Of a DNA stretch of 64,000 nt, positions 33,414 through 45,489 are shown piece after piece; positions within the stretch are counted from its first letter, which is position 1; the number at the start of each line of letters is the position of its first letter. Origin of the DNA: Odontocerum albicorne (Eukaryota; Arthropoda; Insecta; Trichoptera; Odontoceridae); assembly GCA_949825065.1 (NCBI GenBank), contig OX463838.1, positions 4,194,251 to 4,258,250 of the forward strand, read 5' to 3'. The translations under genes and the position numbers were made by a program. The notes under the pieces were generated by a model. The model was given only the letters and a program-made list of their open reading frames with translations, was not told the DNA's origin and searched no databases.

Positions 33414-33860
33414 TCAGGTCTCCCCAACGTTGAATATCACCTGAGAGTAGACATATTTGTCCCCGGCAGCCCGAAAAAGATCTGCAACGCTCCTTATGCC
33501 AGTCCAATCACGTATATTGCGGAGCCAGGAGATTTGCCTCCTGACAACACCTCTTCGGCCTTCTATTTTGCCTTGGATGATCAGGTGCAGTAATTTGTAC
33601 TTTGCTCCTCTAAGTACATGACCCAAGTAGGACACATTTTGGATTTTAATATTAGTCAGCAACTCTCTATCAGCTTTGGCTCTTTGAAGAACCCTTGTGT
33701 TGCTGACTATATCCGTCCAGGGTATCCGTAGCATTCTCTGGTGCATCCACATTTCGAATGCTTCCAGTCGGTTCATACTTTCTTTGAGGGTCCATGATTC
33801 TGCTCCATGCAATGACACTAACCAAACGTAGCATTTGACTAATCGTTGTATATATTTCAT
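33414..33860 (-). pseudogene. Non-LTR retrotransposon reverse transcriptase C-terminus (family D)
   Basis: A single 148-codon frame contains YVWLVSLHGAESWTLKESMN, RLEAFEMWMHQRMLRIPWTD, YLGHVLRGAKYKLLHLIIQG and KIEGRRGVVRRQISWLRNIR. The order and words (LYG-E-WTL ... LEAFEMW--RR-L-I-WTD ... YLGH ... IEG-R---R-R-SWL-NI) are diagnostic of insect non-LTR ORF2 ends. The frame is intact but the catalytic domain upstream is absent (5' truncated). Confidence 0.8.
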
Positions 33861-34499
33861 ATATTAAGAAAAACTTTTCATATATTAAGAATAATTTTGA
33901 ATAAACTGCGTGTTAAGACAATGAAACACATTTCATATTGAATATTCTCAACGAGTAATGCCAATAAAACCAAATGACCCGAGTATCGTTCAATAACTTA
34001 GAGCGTTATTGCCTAATTGACATAGAACTCTTTAAATATAAATATTGCAACAAATGATATCGTTGACATCCACCTACTTATATTGTTTATTCGATTCTAA
34101 TCGCTAATAATAAAAATGATAGGCGATAAAAAAAACCACGCAAATTCAAATGCAAATACACGTATACCCGGAATGAAAAGGCTGAAGTGACAATATGGAC
34201 AAACCGCTTCTTAATAAGCATTTGGACAATCATCATTACAGTTTTGTCGTTTGTTTTAACCCTATATAATAACAAATGGGTTAAAATATAAATTGTAATG
34301 TTTTTAAAATACACCAGTAATGATTTTTCTCTGGACTAACCTCATTTTTGGGAACAAATACGAGTAGAAAAGTCCGGCATCAAAAACTAAACATTTCATT
34401 ATTATTTTTTTCTTAGACAATTTGGTATAACGCTGCTTCTTTATCATAAAGATCTCCTTAAGACCGCTTTCTACCTAGCTCATCCTACTGTATTACGCT
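33861..34499. other. AT-rich spacer, no gene seen
   Basis: Nothing recognised; a TACGAGTA lies at 34359-34366. Confidence 0.4.
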
Positions 34500-34697
34500 T
34501 TTGTTATATATAGTTCAACTTGGCTGGTCTATTGCAATGCGAAAATCTCTTCCAACCAACCAAAAATATGTAAAATAAACCTTAAGTGAAACACAAACAG
34601 AAAAGTTTTAAAACAAATCTTTGAATTAACGGGAATCGATCTAGCAATACCCTGGATGGAAAAAGGGTTTTTTCCAACTAGGCCACAGTGGTCGAAT
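34500..34697 (-). mobile_element. tRNA-derived SINE, minus strand
   Basis: Reverse complement of the family: tail 'atctcttccaaccaacca', body 'aaaccttaagtgaaa', B box 'aacgggaatcgatct', head 'ccaactaggccacagtggtc'. Confidence 0.65.
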
Positions 34698-34779
34698 ATC
34701 AATGTCAAAATGAAAAAATACAATTACGGCTTTTCCCTGTTGGGATGGGCCGAGATGACTAAGCGCCAAAGTTTTCCAT

Positions 34780-34985
34780 TCAAACACCTTCTCATACAAC
34801 TCCTAGGATTTCATTGACTATTTATATTCCCTTCTTTCAAAATATCATACCCTTGATCTAACCATACCTTCCTTGGTCTTTCTCTACCCTGCCTTCCACT
34901 CACATTTGAACTAAACATTAGTTTTGTTAATATTTTTCATAAATTCGTTCTCCTTGCCCAAACTATCTTAGAGTGCCCTAACATA
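34780..34985 (-). repeat. Non-LTR family B fragment
   Basis: Carries 'ccttctttcaaaatatcata', 'accttccttggtctttctct' and 'tgccttccactcacatttga', matching 21545-21735 closely. Confidence 0.5.
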
Positions 34986-35639
34986 TATTAGATATTCAAC
35001 GCAAGGCACACACTTATGCAGCATTTTTTAATAATCTAAAATAAAGTAATTATGTAATAAAACAATGTGAACACTGTTAAAAAAAGATACAATTATATAT
35101 TATAGGTATTTTAAACCGTAAGGCGCACAAACGTCTCAATCAACTCAACTCGTTCGAGGAGTTGTGAGCTGTCCAGCATTACTACAAAGATTAGCGTTAA
35201 ATGTTCCTAACAATTACACTAGACTGCGCCGGCAAGAACTGTTCTCAATAACATACGCAAGAATGAGTCTTCAGCCGCTATGCCTGTTGGAAGGGCGGGC
35301 GTTAACTCTTCGGATATTGACATATTTCATATCACATTACCAAAAGCAAAAGTAAATTTTCTTCTTAGATTGAGCGCGTTAGAAAGCACTCATCAACATA
35401 CTTAAGTGACTGAATACATATGTAACATATGTTTGTGTGTATATGTATACTCGTTTGTATACATATGCGTTATTTTTTATTTTATATAATTTAAAAAACA
35501 AATTTTCCCTGTAATTTTTCTTCTTTTTGAATGTCTTGTATTTTTCAAAGTAATTGGGCTAAGCCTGTTTTGAAAAAAAAAAAAAAAAAAAAATCATTCA
35601 AGAATTGGAGATTACCGAAAACTTTCGATATAGAGAATA
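34986..35639. other. Spacer; short less AT-rich patch and a long A run
   Basis: 35130-35340 is richer in G and C than its surroundings, matches no other part of the window, and holds a 63-codon frame with no recognised motif. An A run of about 22 lies at 35572-35593. Confidence 0.4.
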
Positions 35640-35890
35640 AAGAATCATAATATACTTTAGGCACGTTACTTGAAAGGATTATGACAGTCTGAAGAAACTG
35701 GTGATAACGGGAACCATTGAGGGCAAGCGAGTAAAAGGAAGGTGTCATATAAGAGGGTTAAATTAAATAAAGGAGTTAATTGGTTTCTCTTTAAGCCCTG
35801 CAGTCAACACGACCTAGGACCTGGAGGGATGAAGATAGGGGGTGTGTTGAATTCGAGTCATATCAAAAGATAATGACACTCAGCATTGAG
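35640..35890 (+). pseudogene. Non-LTR family C 3' fragment
   Basis: The plus strand reads KKLVITGTIEGKRVKGRCHI and then LSPAVNTT, corresponding to KLVIMATVEERRAKRKFPIR on the minus strand at 11975-12300. Stops are frequent. Confidence 0.55.
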
Positions 35891-36139
35891 CACACGAGGG
35901 AAAAGAAGATTACATTCTAAGTAATAATTCAATATAACAGTTCAAAATGTATAAAATTGAACCATTTTTTTAAAGAAATTTATTATTCATAGTTAATTTT
36001 TTTTTTATTATTTATAAACTCTGAACACATGATGATAGTCCTTAAAATTTAATTTAAAATGTTTATTTCCTTCTACATTTTATTTGATTTACGTTTTAAT
36101 TAAAACGCAAACAAAATCAGAATTATGTTTATTTTAAGA

Positions 36140-36390
36140 CTAGTTGCAGCCCGTGAAATATTCACGGAAGTAAAACAAATTTTACATTTATGAAAATATA
36201 TATTTATAAATGTAAAATTTGTTTATATATACGAGTATATCATTTATACATCGTCCCCTTTTACACCGGTTCAAAAATTGTTACCTAGGTATTTAAAATT
36301 CGTTCAGTATCACGGACCCACCGAGAGTCAAATTTTGAATTACTTTCGGAGAGAATCCAAGTATTCCTCTCTCAATCTTATTCATTCCTC
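36140..36390 (+). repeat. Interspersed repeat D, copy 2
   Basis: Same order as copy 1 at 9285, with the same hairpin. It differs by a 6-bp insertion (TACGAG) just after the hairpin. Confidence 0.65.
36230..36237 (+). other. TACGAGTA motif, putative excision footprint (supported by paired copies)
   Basis: Copy 2 of repeat D reads 'gtttatataTACGAGtatcattt'; copy 1 at 9361 reads 'gtttatatatatcattt'. Exactly six extra bases at a TA. Confidence 0.7.
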
Positions 36391-38029
36391 AATCTTATGT
36401 GAAAATCTAAAATTATAACGCAGATTTTTATTCGATAGTGACAAGGAGTTATGAAATGAATATTTTTTTTCAAACAAATTAATAAATATTCTCGTAATTA
36501 ACTTAATATTTTCACGGTTAATTATTTGAATATACTAACTTGTCTTAAAGTTGCTGATGATGACTGGTTATCTTGATCGAACAATTGTCATTATATATTC
36601 GTTATGGAATTAATTTCAACGTTCAATATGCGAAATGAAAAACGAATGTCCAAATTATTTACTTAAATATCTCTTTTTTTTCAAAAATACATAAAGCCTT
36701 AAATATCTTAAATTCTTCTTATCATTATATTCGCGATGTTTATTTACTCCCTAATGGGGAAATAAATGGAGTCGATAAAAAACGTGTTGAAGAAATTAAG
36801 AAATTAAAATTGTGAGAATGGATTTGTTGTTTAATGTCTTAGTGTTAAAATATGTTTTGAAAACATCTGGAGACAGTTTGCATATTTTTGTAAAATTAGA
36901 AATTTAAAAAAAATATTCATGTAAGATTTATAAATGCATTTTGTTATTTTTTTTTTAACATTTAATTTTTTTTTAACAAATCGAATACACGTTCAAAAAG
37001 TTGAATCAAATTACATTAATTTTGATCGTCTCTAAATATATCTTCATTTATTTGAAATATGTAACTTATTTTTACATTATTACGTAATATTTTCTTATTT
37101 ATAACTAAAAATCACTAAAATTGTATTTCTAAATGAAAACATTAATATTTTGCTGAAATTCATCCATTTTAAAAATTCCGTTTCTACTTCAAATCAATAT
37201 AAAAGAATAAAAAAATTAAGTAAAAGAAGTGTTCACTTTATTGAAGCATTGAAACAATTAAATTTTCCTTCCATAGTATTTTCACAGTGGTATTTTTTGC
37301 CATTTTCCTTCCATAGTATTTTCACAGTATTGGAGAGAAAAACCAATATAAAATATCCAATACTTGACGTGATACTGTCGAGATAAGAAGGTATCGCAGG
37401 TGAAATTTTTCGACTGCTAAATTTAGTTCACATATCCTCACTATTAAAAATATTATATAATATAAATGAATGATGGGCGTACCAGTTTAATGACTCCAAT
37501 TAATATGGTAATAAAGTAAAACCATATTCATGATTCTTAAATTAAAATAGATATAAAATACAAATGGGTTCAAAAGACCCCACGAAACTTGCCACTGTTA
37601 GGGTTCGTTTATTGTAAAACAGTGATTCTCAACTATTTCGAATTTGGTTAATACATTGAATCATCACAATATTGAAAATAATTTTTAAAAATCAATATAA
37701 CCAAAATTCATGGTTTTAATTGTTATTTGTGCGAAAGCAGTCAGAAAAAGGACAACATAAATTTTGTTTTAACTGCATCCTACATATATTACACTTAAAT
37801 ATATATTTTAATATTAAATAACTTTAAACAATGACTGTAAGTTTTTATTACTAATGCTTTTGTATCTCCATGTTAGTTTAAGATAAAGTTTTGTATTTTT
37901 TGTCAATACTTTTCAGTACTTGTATAACTTGTCATACATATATGCATTTGCTTATAAAAGACACTGTTGTGTCGTTAATAAAACAAAATACAAATAAATA
38001 AAATAAAATTAAATTTCTTGGCACTTGTA
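36391..38029. other. AT-rich spacer with a small tandem duplication
   Basis: 'ttttccttccatagtatttt' plus 'cacagt' is present twice (about 37261 and 37301). No gene recognised. Confidence 0.4.
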
Positions 38030-38165
38030 GCATGAAGAAATTGTAGTACGTATCCTATGACAGTTCACAAATTTGCCCAAATACAGCCTTGTAACGACGT
38101 TCAGTAATTTTAATTATTCAAGTGTTGCAAAACTTCAAACTAACAAATAAGTAATTGATGACTTG
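38030..38165 (-). mobile_element. MITE-B fragment
   Basis: 'caaatttgcccaaatacagc', 'cttgtaacgacgttcagtaa' and 'ttttaattattca' match one end of the 565-bp MITE found at 53577-54139. Confidence 0.5.
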
Positions 38166-38744
38166 TACCTCATTACCAAAACGCCTTATATTTTTTTTCT
38201 GAAATCGTTCATCTACCGATATTTACTCGTGCATCGATTGCGTCTATTTTTCAGGTTTACGAAGTAAAACTTCCAAGATATTATAAGACAACCAGTTTGA
38301 GAAACATGACCGCGTCTGGTCGGTCGAGAGTAGCATGGAGGCGGGATTGTTCGAGCTTTCGTGGGCGATTCTGTTTCTTGTAATAATACAAATAAGATCA
38401 CATTTGGCAGCACAATGGCTCCGAACAGCGGGGGACTTAAGAAGCCTTAAATACGGAATCGCCCAGTATGACGCACTGACTGGAATCACCCGTCGTTGTC
38501 GTTTTGTTTAGGAATTTTATCAAAACAGGTGCTTCTGTGTGCATTTCTGTGTAATACGAGTATTTATTTGTTATTTTCTAAGAAATATCAAGTCAAGGCT
38601 TTTTTTAGAACGCAATGACAATTTATGACTTAAGTCAAATTGTTCTAAGAATTAAACATTTACCATACGACAATAAAATCGAGTTTATCTCAAAACAGAT
38701 AAAATGTGGGTTGGATCCTTTTTGCATTTAATAAAATAATATTG

Positions 38745-38957
38745 TTGTATTACACTTTCAGTATAACCTGACGGTTTTGTTGTTGCATTATGGCAATGTC
38801 TTTAAATTAACCAGGAATATACGAGTATTAATAAAGGTCTTAATTGAAAGCAAATTTAACTACTCGTATTTAGAAAAAAATATGAGTTCAATGGAAATCG
38901 AACATGCAACCCCGGGACACGAAGACTAGCATCTTACTAACAAGGGCACGGAGATGT
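38745..38957 (-). mobile_element. SINE, minus strand, carrying two TACGAGTA-type motifs
   Basis: Tail 'attacactttcagtataacc', body, B-box complement 'ggaaatcgaacatgcaacc' and head complement are in order. TACGAGTA at 38820-38827 and TACTCGTA at 38861-38868 fall where other copies have no such word. Confidence 0.6.
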
Positions 38958-39952
38958 ATTTTTTTTCATATTTCTGACCATTTGTAGCATTTGGAATACA
39001 TAAAATAATATCTAAAGAAACTGACATTATGAGATTAATATTTTTTTTATAAAATTTATACAACATTATGATTTATATATAAAAAAAATTTTTGTACAAC
39101 AAAATGTATTTTTCCTCAAATAAATGTTTGATAAATATTTTTGTAAGTTTATATGAAGATTGTTGAAATATTTCTGTGGCGTTATGGCACAAACTGATAT
39201 GTCCGTTTTTTGTCATATTGGATTTATTCTCACAATTTATAGAAAATATTTCTCAGCATGTTGTGGCAAAACTTGGTGTGTCAGTCATTATCTAAACAAA
39301 ATATATATCGTTTGGAAAACTTAAAAATTTTTAATTTATACTGATTTTAACAGCTTATCAAAGTTAATATTTCTTATCCTGTAAACTAAGGTAAAACAGA
39401 CATATCAACTTGTGCCATAACGACACAGATTTTAACAGTATGAAAATGTCACGAAGAAAAATAGTAAATTCATGATAAAAATAAAGTACGCATTTTATGA
39501 AAATCATTTAAAATGCTATTTTTATAGCATACGTGTCCAGAATCTCAAGGGTCACTTAAGAATTTCAAATCTTAAATTATAATCACGTACGATCTGATAT
39601 CCGACTTACATGCTTAATCCAGCTAGGTACGATGAAATCTTCCTGACGATTTCTCAAGAATTTCGTAAAATAATATTGAAGACTAGAAAAACCGCCAAAT
39701 TTGTCACAATATTATCTCAATTATTGTATAGTACAATTTACTATGCATATTTTGTCTACATGACCATATCAAATTTTATGAAGGTGAGCAGAAAATAGCA
39801 ATTCATACCATGTATATTTTGAAATTAAGAGAAATGTAAATGTTTTTTTTTACCAGCTGTATTAAACCCTTCGGCAAGATTGTTTTACCCAATATCATGG
39901 GTTCATCACCGTCACGGTTCCGTTGTAGACAACGTTGATGTACAAAATTGTA
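38958..39952. other. AT-rich spacer, no gene seen
   Basis: No protein-like frame or known repeat. Confidence 0.4.
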
Positions 39953-40205
39953 GCATAGCAAATTATTCAATAACATACTCTTTTATGCAATCCGGATAAC
40001 AAATTTAGGTAAGGTTAAGATTAGCTTATTTTACGCCGCGTAAATTGAGTCGCGTTATGACGCAAATTAGCAAATTATTCAAAAACATACATATGATGAG
40101 TGAGGAAACAAACAATGCCTTTACTTATTCTCTTTAATGCAATCCGGATAACAGATTTAGGTATGGTTAAGATTAGCGTATTTTATGCCGCGTAAATTGA
40201 GTCAC
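39953..40205 (+). repeat. Imperfect tandem duplication, about 130 bp
   Basis: 'tgcaatccggataacaaatt ... ggtaaggttaagattagc ... cgcgtaaattgagtcgcg' (ending near 40060) returns with few changes, ending near 40205. Confidence 0.7.
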
Positions 40206-41394
40206 GTTATGAAGCTATTTATGATTTCATAGAACATTGTAATTTGACCCGGATGACCGCGTAAATAGTCATTACCAGACTCACATGTGCTCTACACCGA
40301 AGTTGCATATGCAGACACACTACGCGTGTCTGCACGGCGTAAATTACGCTAGTATTTTCGGTCGATGGGGAAGCATCACATATATTTAAATCTGAACGTG
40401 TCAAGCTGTTGTATGATATGCAAGCGTAAATATGTTTTAGGGATGAAGAATTTAAAAAATGAGGCGCGATTGCGTTTAAGCTTGTGACGCAACAACAGCG
40501 TATTTTAACCGGTTATGTCCCTTAAGCGAGTTTACTCGCTCTTTGTTGCCGTGCGCGTGGGGCCGGTCATACTTAATATAGTAAGCTAGTTAAATCGCCC
40601 AACTTTATGCCTGTTTCTAGCCAATGTCTAGTACTAATTCGAATAATCTAAAATATGGAACATATAGAGACGTCTATAGAGATGATGAATAAATACTATA
40701 ATATTACAGTTTACAGATATTATCGAATTTACAGAGATTTACCTAAAAGCTTCGCATGACAGTCGACATGTGTCTCTAATAGAGGGTTGTCAGTTTTGCG
40801 TTTTAATTATTTAACCGTTGAAATTTGAAATGATTTGATAGTCACATTATTAACTTTTTGTGCGTTATTAAAATAATTAATATTTTTGTGTTACATATAC
40901 TTTTAATTCTATCAAATATTTTATTTATGTATGTTTCCGTATTTTCTGTGATAAGCTGTGACAATCCTGACATTTTGTTAAAGTTTTAGTTGTATTTTTC
41001 TGAGTGAACGGCGGCACAAACGACACATATTGTACATATTTGTTCTAACAAGTCTTTATAATATCCTTTGAATATATATACAAAAAAGATAATTCTGTTG
41101 GGTTTTATTTTTGCTAAAAAATTCACGGTCCGGGATCAGCCATACTAATACCTTGCGGCACCTAAAGGGTTAACGTAAACTTAAATAACCTGCGTGATTT
41201 AAATTGACCATTTACGCAAGCTTGAACCAAACCTCATGAACTTTCTACACAAAATAAGCTTTCTAAAAGTACTTAGCTTTTTACATACAATTTTATGTTA
41301 TTTTGAGGTTGCAATATAATTTTTTTCAGATTATTTACAAAATCTGAACTTCTTCAGAGTGGTTTCATTCCGTATTCTGTCATACTATTTATGT
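40206..41394. other. Spacer, no gene seen
   Basis: 40250-40580 is less AT-rich and unique in the window. No coding or repeat identity. Confidence 0.35.
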
Positions 41395-41450
41395 GCAATC
41401 TGACGGGCTTACTGCCGGGGGTCAATATCTTCCAACCAACCAGAAAAAAA
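41395..41450 (-). mobile_element. SINE/LINE tail fragment
   Basis: 'caatctgacgggcttactgc' and 'caatatcttccaaccaacca' match the shared tail on the minus strand. Confidence 0.45.
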
Positions 41451-41499
41451 AAATAAGGAAAGTTACATGGAGGTAAATATAAATGGAACTCGTTAGAGA

Positions 41500-41885
41500 G
41501 GAAGACCAAGGAAAGTACGGTTGGATCAAGTGAATTATATTTTGAAAATAAAAATGTAGATAGTCGTAGGATTTTTATCTAGAAGGTGGAGGAGTATATA
41601 AGAGGCGGTGTACCAAATAGAAGAAGTATAGGATGCGTGTTATTATAGAAATGTCTAGGTCTCTGTCCTCTTTGCCTACCTCAACAGGCAGATTATGTGA
41701 TGGTATGTTGTATATATGAATGTAAACCGGATCGATTTTGAATGAGGAATTATAAAAAGTCAGATAAATAGGTGTTGTATCTAGAAGTGTATTGATGTGT
41801 TTTATTATAAGACAGTCTTGGTATCGTTCCTCTCTACCTACTCCAACAGAAAGATGGCGTGATGGTATGTATGTAATCGGAATGT
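41500..41885 (+). pseudogene. Non-LTR family B 3' end and 3' UTR, two tandem pieces
   Basis: Reads RGRPRKVRLDQVNYILK and, after the stop, the UTR text 'gtctaggtctctgtcctctt ... gcctacctcaacaggcagat'. A second UTR copy follows at about 41745-41885, and a third at 42486-42625. Confidence 0.55.
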
Positions 41886-41959
41886 AGTTTCACTATATAT
41901 AACAACAGATCGAATTTAAATAAGGAAGTGTAAAAAGTCAAAGAGTATTGTTTGTGTTC

Positions 41960-42385
41960 CCCTGATGATGACTATATGACTATCTCCCCAGTGAGACTCT
42001 GGAAATTGTTACAAACCAATATAAGACTCACTTCGTCCTTGGCATGCTTTAAGAAGCGACTGAAAAAACTCTTAATTTCTAGTCAGTAAAATAAAGTGTT
42101 TCATTCCCGATTTTTCTTTTCCTTTCCTCTCCACGATCCCTTCCTTTCCTTTTGATTGATGATGTCTTACTTTATATGAAAAATATGATTATCCGTCTTT
42201 GTGGGGTTCGTGGGCATATGCTCACGTATGTGTTCATGGATTTCATGGGGATGGATAGTCATTTGAATGATTTATGCGACCATGTAAATCGCTTCATTTA
42301 ATTTTTTCTGGTTGGCTGGAAGAGATTGCCGCCTGGCAAAAAACCCGTCAGATTGTATTTGCAATAAAAGTTTTAAAGAAATAAA
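41960..42385 (+). mobile_element. CR1/Jockey-like LINE 3' end whose tail matches the SINE
   Basis: From 42000 the frame reads WKLLQTNIRLTSSLACFKKR, then LKKLLISSQ and a stop at 42087-42089, the usual end of CR1/Jockey-type reverse transcriptases ('LP--IR---SL-SFK--LK-LL'). The 3' UTR runs to 'ctggttggctggaagagatt ... ataaaagttttaaa', which is the same tail that closes the SINEs. Minus-strand copies lie at 44093-44450 and 46681-46905. Confidence 0.65.
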
Positions 42386-42399
42386 TAAATGATGAGTGA

Positions 42400-42485
42400 C
42401 ATTTTAGTAAGTGAAAACCTTGAAACCGGTAGTGTTATACCGTTATATATAATGGAATAAAACGGTTTTGACTAAACAAGTTACA
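42400..42485 (+). mobile_element. Penelope-like repeat, right-arm fragment
   Basis: 'aaaccttgaaaccggtagtg', 'ttataccgtta' and 'tggaataaaac' are the right arm of the family. Confidence 0.5.
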
Positions 42486-43052
42486 ATGAAGAAGGTGTAT
42501 ATAAGAAGCGAAGGATGTGTGTCGTGATAGAAAAGTCTAGGTCTTTGTCATCTCTACCTACCCCTACAGGGAGATTGTGTGATGGTATGTATAGATATAT
42601 GCATGTAATCTGAATGTAAATCCATGATACATCGCAACGGATCGATTTTTAATTACCGCGCTAGCTACAGCCAATGCTTGTCATTACGGCAATTACAGTC
42701 ACTATTGACTAGTGTCGCCTACACACATAACAAGTTAAGGAGTAGCAAATTAAAATAATCATGCCATTGTCTCATGTCTTGCTGGTTCCTACGTTCAACT
42801 GTACCTTTGCATAAATTAATAATTTATTCACACAATCTATAATCTATGGTGTATGCATCGTGTCTCTGTGGTTGTTAACTTCCAGATTTTATCGGGTATT
42901 TATAAGATTTATTACAGCTTCTGAAATCATACCGTTTTGTAATTATTTGTTGTAAAAAGAAAAAAAAACGTCTTCTTACAAATGTTTCCTCATTTTTAAT
43001 CATTATAGATGAATGAATGGTACATCTTTAATGAAGATATATTTCGTTGTTA
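42486..43052. other. Family B 3' UTR fragment, then spacer
   Basis: 42486-42625 repeats the UTR words of 41500-41885 ('gtctaggtctttgtcatctc'). 42626-43052 shows no gene or recognised repeat. Confidence 0.4.
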
Positions 43053-43120
43053 GTGACTTCCATGATTTAGTTGGTAAGATGGTTAACTTCAAACCGAGGG
43101 ATCCGGGTTCAATTCAAAAT
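43053..43120 (+). mobile_element. SINE head
   Basis: A-box-like 'atgatttagttggtaagatg' and B-box-like 'ccgggttcaattc'; truncated afterwards. Confidence 0.5.
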
Positions 43121-43159
43121 GATGTCAAAAAACTGGGTCCCAGACGTCTGAGAGTTATA

Positions 43160-43726
43160 CTTGAAAAAATGTAGGATGGTCCCTGTGACATTTGAAATGT
43201 TATGTCTCAAAGGGATGGGGTAAAATCGTTTTTTTTTTACAAATCGAATCGTTTTTTTATAAATCGAAAAACAGTTTTCTCTAAACTGACGTTTTAATTC
43301 CTAATTTTCATTATACTAACTTTCTAATGTATTGTATGATTTGTATCTATCTTTAAATAGGCCAAGATCCACTATGAATTAATACTTATTACGAACATTT
43401 AATTTTAGATATAAAAAAATCGAAAATCCAACTATCGTTCACCCCATCCCTGACCAATGCAGACTAACGTAGTGACTTTTGACAAACGTCACCAAATATT
43501 ATTTGATTTTAAGAAACTGCCACATTTTTGCTAATTTGTAACAAGATGTATTAATTTGTCATTATTGTTAGTTTTATATAACGTATTTACCTAAATAACT
43601 TGCTTTTTATTTGAATCGAGACTTATATTAAATTTGATTAATAATTAAAATTACTGAACGTCGTTACAAGGTTGTATTGGGGCTAATTTGTGAACTGTCA
43701 CAGGGACCATGCTACATTTTCTCAAG
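43160..43726 (+). mobile_element. MITE-B, full copy (567 bp)
   Basis: Inverted ends: 'cttgaaaaaatgtaggatgg' on the left and, from the other strand, 'cttgagaaaatgtagcatgg', followed on both sides by TCCCTGTGACA. TA flanks at 43158-43159 and 43727-43728. No coding capacity. An inverted copy lies at 53577-54139 and a fragment at 38030-38165. Confidence 0.75.
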
Positions 43727-43917
43727 TATAGTTATTCGACTAGAATATTGTTACCTTTGGGCGAGCGATACTGTTATCATGACGAATACTGGCAAGTAAT
43801 GTCCCATCTTAAAGTGATTTTCAACAAGAAGGAATAATTAACGAGACTGAAGACAATATTGTCACCCCATTTACCTCCCGGTCACGCTGTTCGCATCACG
43901 CAACAATATATTTGATG

Positions 43918-44090
43918 ATATTGTAATTTGTTTTATCAAACACTGTTTATTCCACTTTATGTAACGGTTTAACTCTACGAGTTTCAAGGTGTACACCTCA
44001 TTTTCATCATCAGGAGCACAAAGAAGACTTGTACCGTTACATAAACAGAATTTGATAAAAAAAATTACAATGTCCATAAACCTCTATAAT
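43918..44090. mobile_element. Penelope-like foldback, shortened
   Basis: Left arm 'tttatcaaacactgtttatt', partial middle, then the inverted arm '...aatttgataaaaaaaattac' and 'tccataaacctctataatgt'. Confidence 0.6.
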
Positions 44091-44092
44091 GT

Positions 44093-44450
44093 TATTTATT
44101 TATTTATTTAACACTTTTATTACAATCTGGCGGGATTATTGCTAGGTGGCAATCTCTTCCAACCAACCAGACAAAATTAAATTAAGCAAGTTACATTGTT
44201 GCATAAATCATTCAAATGACTATCCATCCTCACGAAATCCATAAACACATACGTGAGCATATGCCCACGAACCCCACAAAGACGGACAATCACCAGAACA
44301 TTATTTTTCATATAAAGTGAGATATCATCAATCAAAAGGAAAGGAAGGGATGGTGGAGAGGAAAGGAAAAGAAAAATTGTGAATGGAACAAGTTATTTTA
44401 CTGACTAGAAATTAAGAGTTTTTTCAGTCGCTTCTTAAAGCTATCATAAT
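44093..44450 (-). mobile_element. CR1/Jockey-like LINE 3' end, minus strand
   Basis: Inverted copy of 42090-42385, including the shared tail 'tctggcgggattattgctag'. The coding end (LKKLLISSQ) is visible at 44398-44440 and is truncated beyond. Confidence 0.6.
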
Positions 44451-44723
44451 AAGGTATCATGTTAATGAATATATTTTTTTTATGTTTTTAAAATTCAATA
44501 CGTAAATTTTCTCCCATTAATGCATAAAAATAACATAACATGCATAAAAACATTTTTTTTCAATTGATATACATAGGTACATAAATGCATGTATTAGATA
44601 AAAGAAAAGTATTTTAATCCAAATTCTGGTTAGTGTTGTTCAAGAACAGAAATTTCAAAGTTTAAGTGTAAATTAGGAAAAAACATATGTTTTGTTGAAT
44701 ATACTAAATAGGGGGTGTAAAAG
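44451..44723. other. AT-rich spacer
   Basis: Nothing recognised. Confidence 0.4.
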
Positions 44724-44940
44724 ACGACTTCCGTTTTGCAGTTGGCAAGACTCCTGTTTCCAGCCTGAGGGTTGCGGGCTCGATTCCCGTTTGTACCTAG
44801 ATATTTTTAAAAAGGTTTCTAATTTGGTTTTCACTTAACAAACCTATTTAAACATCTTTCTGGCTAGTTGGAAGATATAGCATGTGACAATAAACCTGCC
44901 AGGTTTGCAATATATAATGAAAATAACACAAAATAATACA
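44724..44940 (+). mobile_element. tRNA-derived SINE, well preserved
   Basis: A-box-like 'ttttgcagttggcaagact', B box 'gcgggctcgattcccg', body 'ttggttttcacttaacaaac', tail 'acaataaacctgccaggttt'. Confidence 0.7.
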
Positions 44941-45059
44941 GAGTTAAGATATTGTTATAAATTTAAATAAGTCTTAATAACTTTTTCATTGTTCCTTAAT
45001 TTTATTTTACTGTAGTATATTAATTTAATCAACTCAAAACACTGTGTTATATTACAATG

Positions 45060-45270
45060 TATTACACTTTCGTTGTACATAGTAACACTTGGTGGGCTTA
45101 ATGTTATGTGGCGATTTCTTCCAGCCGACTAGAAATATGTTCAAAAAGCCTTAAGTGAAAATCATACTGGAACCCTTTTTTAAAGAAATCTAATTTGTTT
45201 CTAACGGGGTTCGAGCCCGCAACTCTCAGGTTGGGAAACAAGGGTTTTATTAACTAGACCACGGAGGTCA
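45060..45270 (-). mobile_element. tRNA-derived SINE, minus strand
   Basis: Full-length copy facing the previous one, 120 bp away. Tail 'attacactttcgttgtacat', body 'aagccttaagtgaaaatca', B-box complement 'ggggttcgagcccgcaac', head complement 'aactagaccacggaggtc'. Confidence 0.7.
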
Positions 45271-45489
45271 TGTCATTAAAAGTAAGTAGATATATATTGA
45301 TAACTACCAGCTTGGATTATTTATCCATAAGGTTAAATGTTTATTTACATTATCAAGTCTGTATTAATTCAAAATTTGTGAAATATAAGAAATAGGCATT
45401 ATTTACATTTTTTCAAATTCAAGATACGGTTATTTACTGTCTACTTGTATCTTTGGTTTACATAAAATAATAACTGTGGACAGTTATAG

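Noticed and set aside
35164..35355. 63-codon plus-strand frame
   Set aside because: No recognised motif and no splice context; noted only as a less AT-rich unique patch.
42400..42485. A hammerhead ribozyme in this copy
   Set aside because: The CUGAUGA part is absent here; only the right arm remains.
8988..45270. Free-standing tRNA genes
   Set aside because: All A-box/B-box pairs found belong to SINE heads followed by the family body and tail, and none folds to a complete cloverleaf with an obvious anticodon arm by eye.
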